Positions 59,781 through 64,000 of a stretch of 64,000 bases of DNA are shown piece after piece. Below the pieces are notes generated by a model, which was not told where the DNA came from, ran no database searches, and was given only the letters and a program-made list of their open reading frames with translations. The stretch spans positions 1 through 64,000 of IMG/VR virus record IMGVR_UViG_3300017714_002585; one strand, given 5' to 3'. How positions within the stretch are numbered: the stretch's first letter is position 1; each line of letters starts with the position of its first letter. The DNA comes from a virus. The position numbers were made by a program, and so were the translations under genes.

Positions 59781-60563
59781 ATGTGTAAAGTAGGAATAGT
59801 CGGGTCTAGTTATAGTGTAGGCAGACATCATAATTATGAAACTAAAGAAAACAATTTAGCATTGCCTTTCGAAGAATGGCTAAATCAATACACAACTAAT
59901 ATAAAGTTTTTTAATTCTGCTTGTTCAAGCAAAGGTACAGAACTTTACCTAAATAAGATTGTGTACTTAAAAGAAAAACATGACATTGATATTTTATTAA
60001 TGGAGTTAGTAAACAATAGGTCACAGTTGAACTTTAAATGTCTTAGTCAACCTTATAAAAGAATAGAAGAAGTAAGTGATATGTCTGTTATCGAAGATGA
60101 TGTGTATAGAGATTCAGCATCTATGTATGAATTTATGAGAGCATTAACGCAAGATATGGAAGAAGACTGGTTTGCAAAAACTAAGAAGGCTTTTATGTAT
60201 TGGAAAGAAACACAAGAACAAATGGCTGTAAGCAATATGTCATTAGAATTTTGGGGTATGTTAGATGTATATCAAGCAATCAAACTATGTAAACTATTGA
60301 ATATAAAAGTTGTAACATGGCATAAGTCTTGGGACTTTTTTGTTCATCCAGGCTTTAAATCAATGTTGGGTGATTCACTGTATGTAGATTTTAATGGTAA
60401 GAATGCACACGATTATTACGCAGAAAAGTATGGTGAAGAAAAAATACTTTGTGATGAAACACACTTTAATGACTTTGCCAATGAAGAAATGGTAAGAGAC
60501 TTTATTGCACCTGTATTAGAAAGAGCAAAAAAGATTGTTAATGTTAACAGGATGTCAAGGTAA
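59781..60563 (+). CDS. SGNH-hydrolase-like protein
   Basis: 260 residues, starting right after gp43. GIVGSSYSVGR has the Gly-x-Ser of SGNH block I, and the C-terminal CDETHFNDFANEEM has a D-x-x-H of block V. The middle is divergent (no clear N of block III). Such enzymes hydrolyse esters on lipids, sugars or carbohydrates. Moderately confident; function in a replication operon is unclear. TAATG overlap with the next gene. Confidence 0.55.
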   Translation: MCKVGIVGSSYSVGRHHNYETKENNLALPFEEWLNQYTTNIKFFNSACSSKGTELYLNKIVYLKEKHDIDILLMELVNNRSQLNFKCLSQPYKRIEEVSDMSVIEDDVYRDSASMYEFMRALTQDMEEDWFAKTKKAFMYWKETQEQMAVSNMSLEFWGMLDVYQAIKLCKLLNIKVVTWHKSWDFFVHPGFKSMLGDSLYVDFNGKNAHDYYAEKYGEEKILCDETHFNDFANEEMVRDFIAPVLERAKKIVNVNRMSR

Positions 60564-61108
60564 TGTCATACACTGAACTAATAAATCGTAGAGCAACTAA
60601 TGAGTCTTCTGATGAATGTTACACTCCAGAAGACCAAGTTATGCCTTTACTCAAATACTTGGATAAGGAGAAAACTTATTATGAAGCGACTAGTGAAAGA
60701 AGTGGTAGCATTGTGTCGGGATTTCGAAAATTCGGTTATTCTATTGTGCCTTCTGGCTCTAGGGATTTCTTTGATTGTACACGGAGTGATGTCTTTGATG
60801 GCATTATAACAAATCCACCGTATAGTAAGAAAGACCAGTTTTTAGAACACTGCTATTCTTTAGAAAAACCCTTTGCATTATTACTTCCTGTTACAAGTTT
60901 TCAGGGTGCGAAGCGAGGGAAGATGTTTATGGACAAGGGAATGTCTGCACTTGTGTATAACTATAGGATAGATTTTACTGGAAAAGGATCACCTACTTTT
61001 GGGAATGCTTGGTTTATATGGGGTTTTATGCCTCCTAATCAAATACATTGGGTAGATAATCCAGTAGCAGGAAAAGTTAAAAAGAGTATTGACATTGGTA
61101 TTGATTAG
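60563..61108 (+). CDS. N6-adenine methyltransferase-like protein
   Basis: 181 residues. The catalytic motif NPPY (GIITNPPYSKKDQFLEHC) is intact. The SAM-binding motif is degenerate: YYEATSERSGSIVSGF replaces the usual FxGxG. It is short compared with Dam (about 270) and may lack a target domain. It may methylate DNA or RNA, or bind only. It overlaps the preceding gene and is followed by the promoter for gp45. Confidence 0.65.
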   Translation: MSYTELINRRATNESSDECYTPEDQVMPLLKYLDKEKTYYEATSERSGSIVSGFRKFGYSIVPSGSRDFFDCTRSDVFDGIITNPPYSKKDQFLEHCYSLEKPFALLLPVTSFQGAKRGKMFMDKGMSALVYNYRIDFTGKGSPTFGNAWFIWGFMPPNQIHWVDNPVAGKVKKSIDIGID

Positions 61109-61117
61109 TGTTAATAT
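61089..61117 (+). promoter_or_regulatory. sigma70-like promoter for gp45
   Basis: TTGACA, 17 bases, TAATAT, starting inside the last codons of the previous gene. Confidence 0.75.
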
Positions 61118-61148
61118 AGTATATTAAACCATAAGGAGAACTAATAAC

Positions 61149-61904
61149 ATGCAAGATATATTAAAAGATATCGTTAAACATACGCATTCGTTAGGTATTA
61201 TTCAAGCGGCTAAGGTCACTACAGATGATACTGGTACAACGATTGATGCTATGGATGATGATAGAACAGTGGTGTTAAGGGGTAAACTACATACACCAGT
61301 AGCAGAGTTTAAAGGTAAGTTTGGTCTTGGTAGACTAGGCGTACTAAGTGGTTATCTTAATTACGAGGGAGAAGATAATCAAGGTAAAACAGTGAAAGCT
61401 GGTGTCGAAGTAGGACATGAAGAACGTAATGGTGAAATGGTTCCTACTCAACTATCGTTTTCAATTCCAGGTGCAATGGAATCAACTTATCGTGTAATCG
61501 TAAGTGAACTGGTAGATGCACAAATCAAAACTGCAAACTTCAAAGGTGCTAAATGGGACGTTGAAGTTATGCCAACACAAAAAGCAATCAAGGACTTACA
61601 ATACTTTTCAGGTATTCTAGGAGCCTATGATCCACTATTTACTGTTAAGACAGTAGACGGTGTACTGAAATTCTTTATCGGTGACCGTTCAACTGACAGA
61701 GTAGAACTTCCATTCGCACAGAATGTAAACGGTGAACTAAACACTGGTTGGAGTTTCCCTCTATCAACTGTATTAACAATCTTGAAACTTGGTGATACTA
61801 GCACGATGAGTGTTAAAATTTCAGACCAAGGTGCAATGATGATACAAGTAGACAGTGGCATTGGACTCTACGAATACATCTTACCAGCTAAATCAGGTAA
61901 CTAG
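61149..61904 (+). CDS. 45: Sliding clamp (T4 gp45-like)
   Basis: 251 residues (T4 gp45 is 228). A trimeric clamp that tethers gp43 and, in T4, also activates late transcription with gp33 and gp55. Beta-alpha-beta repeats fit: start MQDILKDIVKHTHSLGIIQAA, middle SFSIPGAMESTYRVI. SD AAGGAG and a good sigma70 promoter. It is followed by the TGT-like gene after three bases, unlike T4, where 44-62-regA-43 follow. Confidence 0.8.
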   Translation: MQDILKDIVKHTHSLGIIQAAKVTTDDTGTTIDAMDDDRTVVLRGKLHTPVAEFKGKFGLGRLGVLSGYLNYEGEDNQGKTVKAGVEVGHEERNGEMVPTQLSFSIPGAMESTYRVIVSELVDAQIKTANFKGAKWDVEVMPTQKAIKDLQYFSGILGAYDPLFTVKTVDGVLKFFIGDRSTDRVELPFAQNVNGELNTGWSFPLSTVLTILKLGDTSTMSVKISDQGAMMIQVDSGIGLYEYILPAKSGN

Positions 61905-61907
61905 AAA

Positions 61908-63449
61908 GTGATTGACTTAGGTAGAAATAATCTAAGTTCCGGTTATGCAATCTTCTTGCCGGCTATTTCGAATTTCTATGTTCGTAAAATCTCTCAACAT
62001 TATGCGGACAAAACAGATATGTTCCCACCAGAACGTATTCCAAAAGGTTTCGAACACGGCTTAGACGGATTAAATATACTGGACAAAGATAAAGGCTATG
62101 TGCATTATTCTCATGGTCTTTATTCGGCAGGTCATGCCAATCTTGATTTAGAAGGTTCTAAAATCGATGATGGAATGGTTGTCAATCGTAACAGAGAAAA
62201 CACAGTACTAGTAGGAGATTCAGGAGGCTATCAGATTGGTAGTGGTGCTTGGAAACTTGACTGGTCTCAGTTTGAAAATGGTGCAGATTGGCAAAAGACA
62301 AGATGTGGTATTATGACATGGTTAGAAGAATACTGTGATTATAGTATGACACTTGATATTCCTATGTGGGGTTATCTTCCACAGTATCGTGATAAAACAG
62401 GTTTAAAATCTGCTGATGAATGTTTAGAGAAAACAATATTCAATCACAAATTTTTTATTGATAACCGTATCCCGGGTAAAACTAAGTTTCTCAATACACT
62501 ACATGGTGCTAATTGGGATACTAGTGAGAAATGGTATCAGGCAGTCAAACAATTCAATGATCCTAAAGTCTATGGCGATAGAGCATTTGAAGGTTGGGCT
62601 ATGGCTGGTGACCATGCCGGTGATGCAGAACTTCTGCTAAGGCGATTAATCACAATGCGTGATGATGGCATGTTAGCAGGTGACGATGTTTGGATACACG
62701 TTCTAGGCATTAGCGTTCTCCCATGGGGTTGTTTCTTAACAGCCATTCAAAGACAACTAAGAGAGCATGTTAATCCAAATATCACAATATCTTTTGATGC
62801 GGCCTCTCCCTATATAACTGCATCTAAAGGTTTGGCATACGATTATCCTGACTTGAGCGGAGGTGCTTGGTCTTATAAAACTAAAAAGTTGAACTGGAGA
62901 CAAGATATTTCTAATCCGGATCAACCTTGGATGTATGAAGGTGCTATTGGTTCACGACTTAATATGCGTGATATCAACTACATGCAACCAGGTATGTTGA
63001 ATAGGAACAAGAAGGAAGCAAAATCAAGTTGGGATAGTCTATCCTATATATTAATTCAAGCACATAATACGGAGTATCATATTCGAGGTATGCAAGATGC
63101 ATTACGTAGATTCGACCACGAATATGAAATGTTACGTGACAAGATTGATATTCACAACATGAATTTAGGTAAAACTAATGTGTTAAGTGATGTTGTACCT
63201 GATACAGTATTGTACTTTGCAAAGTTTGTTGAAGAACTTTTTGTATCAGATAAACCAATGGACATGTTAAGTGATTTTAAAGCATTTTTACGTAAGTGTG
63301 AAGGATCACGTGTTCAAAACATTTCGACAACTCCAGACTTTATGGAGTTTGAGGAAGCAAACGTTAAGACAGATGAATTTGTAGAAGCCGTAAAAGGTAA
63401 ACGTAAAGAATACGAAACACCTGATACAGTATCAGACTTATTTGGTTAA
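61908..63449 (+). CDS. DpdA/TGT-like transglycosylase
   Basis: 513 residues from GTG 61908. VLVGDSGGYQIGSG matches the DSGG(F/Y)Q motif holding the acid/base Asp of tRNA-guanine transglycosylases. TISFDAASPYI matches the nucleophile Asp region, and GWAMAGDHAGD the G-rich loop. The C-terminal zinc Cys of tRNA-acting enzymes are missing, which suits DNA-acting DpdA-type phage enzymes that insert 7-deazaguanines. No preQ0 synthesis genes are adjacent, but a QueC-like gene is at 37111. It is followed by a purine permease. Superfamily likely; DNA substrate inferred. Confidence 0.6.
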   Translation: MIDLGRNNLSSGYAIFLPAISNFYVRKISQHYADKTDMFPPERIPKGFEHGLDGLNILDKDKGYVHYSHGLYSAGHANLDLEGSKIDDGMVVNRNRENTVLVGDSGGYQIGSGAWKLDWSQFENGADWQKTRCGIMTWLEEYCDYSMTLDIPMWGYLPQYRDKTGLKSADECLEKTIFNHKFFIDNRIPGKTKFLNTLHGANWDTSEKWYQAVKQFNDPKVYGDRAFEGWAMAGDHAGDAELLLRRLITMRDDGMLAGDDVWIHVLGISVLPWGCFLTAIQRQLREHVNPNITISFDAASPYITASKGLAYDYPDLSGGAWSYKTKKLNWRQDISNPDQPWMYEGAIGSRLNMRDINYMQPGMLNRNKKEAKSSWDSLSYILIQAHNTEYHIRGMQDALRRFDHEYEMLRDKIDIHNMNLGKTNVLSDVVPDTVLYFAKFVEELFVSDKPMDMLSDFKAFLRKCEGSRVQNISTTPDFMEFEEANVKTDEFVEAVKGKRKEYETPDTVSDLFG

Positions 63450-63470
63450 CGATAAAAGGAGGAACTAACT

Positions 63471-64000
63471 ATGTTAGAAAAACTTTTTGGATTATCTAAA
63501 AAGAATACGACCGTCAGAACGGAAGTTATGGCCGGTCTTGCGACATTCCTTACTATGGCATATATCACAGTCGTAAACCCTGCGATTTTGTCAACCGAAG
63601 GTACTGGAATGGATTTTGGTGCAGTATTCACCGCTACAATTATTGCGGCGGTAGTGGGTACCTTAATCATGGGACTATGGGCTAATTGGCCTGTAGCACT
63701 TGCTCCAGGAATGGGACTGAATGCCTTCTTTGCATTCGGTGTTATTTTTGGTATGGGTTACACATATCAACAAGCATTAGCGGCTGTGTTTATCGCAGGT
63801 GTTGTGTTTCTTGGTTTGAGTATGACACCAGCACGAAGGTATATTATTAATAGTATCCCGAAAGGCATGAAGCTAGGTATAGGAGCAGGTATTGGTCTGT
63901 TCTTAGCTATTATCGGTCTTAAGAATGCAGGTGTCGTTGTTGATAATCCAGCAACACTAGTTGGACTAGGAGACATTTCTAGTTGGCCAGTATTACTTGC
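63471..64000 (+). CDS. NCS2/AzgA-like purine permease, truncated by window edge
   Basis: At least 176 residues, open to the right edge. Start MLEKLFGLSKKNTTVRTEVMAGLATFLTMAYI is typical of AzgA-type (guanine/hypoxanthine) permeases; PAILSTEGTGMDFGAVFTAT and ALAPGMGLNAFF carry the family's conserved loop. SD AAGGAGG. Complete members have about 430 residues and 12-14 helices. Found after the transglycosylase, it may supply guanine precursors. The family call is strong; substrate specificity is inferred. Confidence 0.85.
   Translation, partial: MLEKLFGLSKKNTTVRTEVMAGLATFLTMAYITVVNPAILSTEGTGMDFGAVFTATIIAAVVGTLIMGLWANWPVALAPGMGLNAFFAFGVIFGMGYTYQQALAAVFIAGVVFLGLSMTPARRYIINSIPKGMKLGIGAGIGLFLAIIGLKNAGVVVDNPATLVGLGDISSWPVLL

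Noticed and set aside
1-64000. Prophage or bacterial-island origin because of transporters, Fe-S and IF-1 genes
   Set aside because: These genes are interleaved and co-transcribed with T4-type replication, fibre and lysis genes and share promoter types and codon habits; no integrase, attachment site or rRNA operon is visible.
1-64000. Insertion sequences, introns and homing endonucleases
   Set aside because: Looked for transposase motifs, terminal inverted repeats and split genes; gp43, gp44 and ClpA are uninterrupted and nothing was found.

Overview
The window is a contiguous piece of a large, AT-rich, T4-like (myovirus-type) phage genome, very probably marine. The evidence is T4-type replication genes (clamp-loader ATPase gp44, a probable gp62, family B DNA polymerase gp43, sliding clamp gp45, a DsbA-like protein), PhoH, very long repetitive tail-fibre genes, a spanin pair, six tRNA genes with encoded CCA, dense gene packing with ATGA/TAATG overlaps, and two promoter classes. 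One class is sigma70-like (TTGACW, 16-18 nt, TATWNT). The other is T4-late-like octamers (GATAAATA or TATAAATA). The host cannot be named from the sequence; a marine proteobacterium is a guess.

Layout. 1-1942 (minus): two secreted or membrane proteins, one with 22-residue Cys repeats. 2065-9205: tRNA-Trp, small early genes, gp44, probable gp62, a cupin-like protein, an Smr protein, a radical SAM enzyme, a HAD nucleotidase and PhoH. 9333-14646: two conserved unknowns, translation initiation factor IF-1, an overlapping Rz/Rz1-like spanin pair, a J-domain protein, a complete ClpA and an unknown. 14702-27553: virion adhesion genes (fibres of 1485 and 1593 residues plus two others). 27553-29259: P-loop-like protein, possible holin, RyR-domain protein. 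29269-33797: one probable operon with HscB-like, two A-type Fe-S carriers, a nitroreductase, acyl carrier protein, and an ExbB/MotA-like plus ExbD/MotB-like channel pair with accessory membrane proteins. 33908-35511: tRNA-Thr, tRNA-Leu, pseudoazurin, DoxX-like protein.

35512-42141 is the main minus-strand block: acetyltransferase-like, lidless AMP-forming ligase, three P-loop sulfotransferase-like proteins, a 363-residue unknown, a QueC-like PP-loop enzyme, two probable 2-oxoglutarate oxygenases and two small proteins. It starts from a compact divergent promoter knot. On the other side lie tRNA-Gly, tRNA-Ala and tRNA-Asp, a complete sodium:solute symporter, IscU and another oxygenase. 45268-46779 holds small genes under sigma70 promoters with related spacers.

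46847-56633 is a late operon of proteins sharing an N-terminal M-[RK]-[LI]-x-[EDQ] tag. They include a nucleotidylyltransferase and a 1216-residue fusion of ParB-like, SpoT/Mesh1-like HD, CCA-adding and HAD-nucleotidase domains. I propose that these are head-internal cargo injected with the DNA. 56648-64000: DsbA-like, gp43, SGNH-like, adenine methylase-like, gp45, a DpdA/TGT-like transglycosylase and a purine permease running off the right edge.

How it fits together: replication genes use host-type promoters; virion, lysis and cargo genes use the late octamer. Many accessory genes act on host physiology: translation start (IF-1), proteolysis (ClpA), Fe-S assembly, electron transfer (pseudoazurin), solute and purine uptake, and perhaps alarmone and tRNA metabolism. 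A genome-wide signature is the apparent absence of GCWGC, with Ala-Ala pairs written GCG-GCN or GCC-GCN instead.
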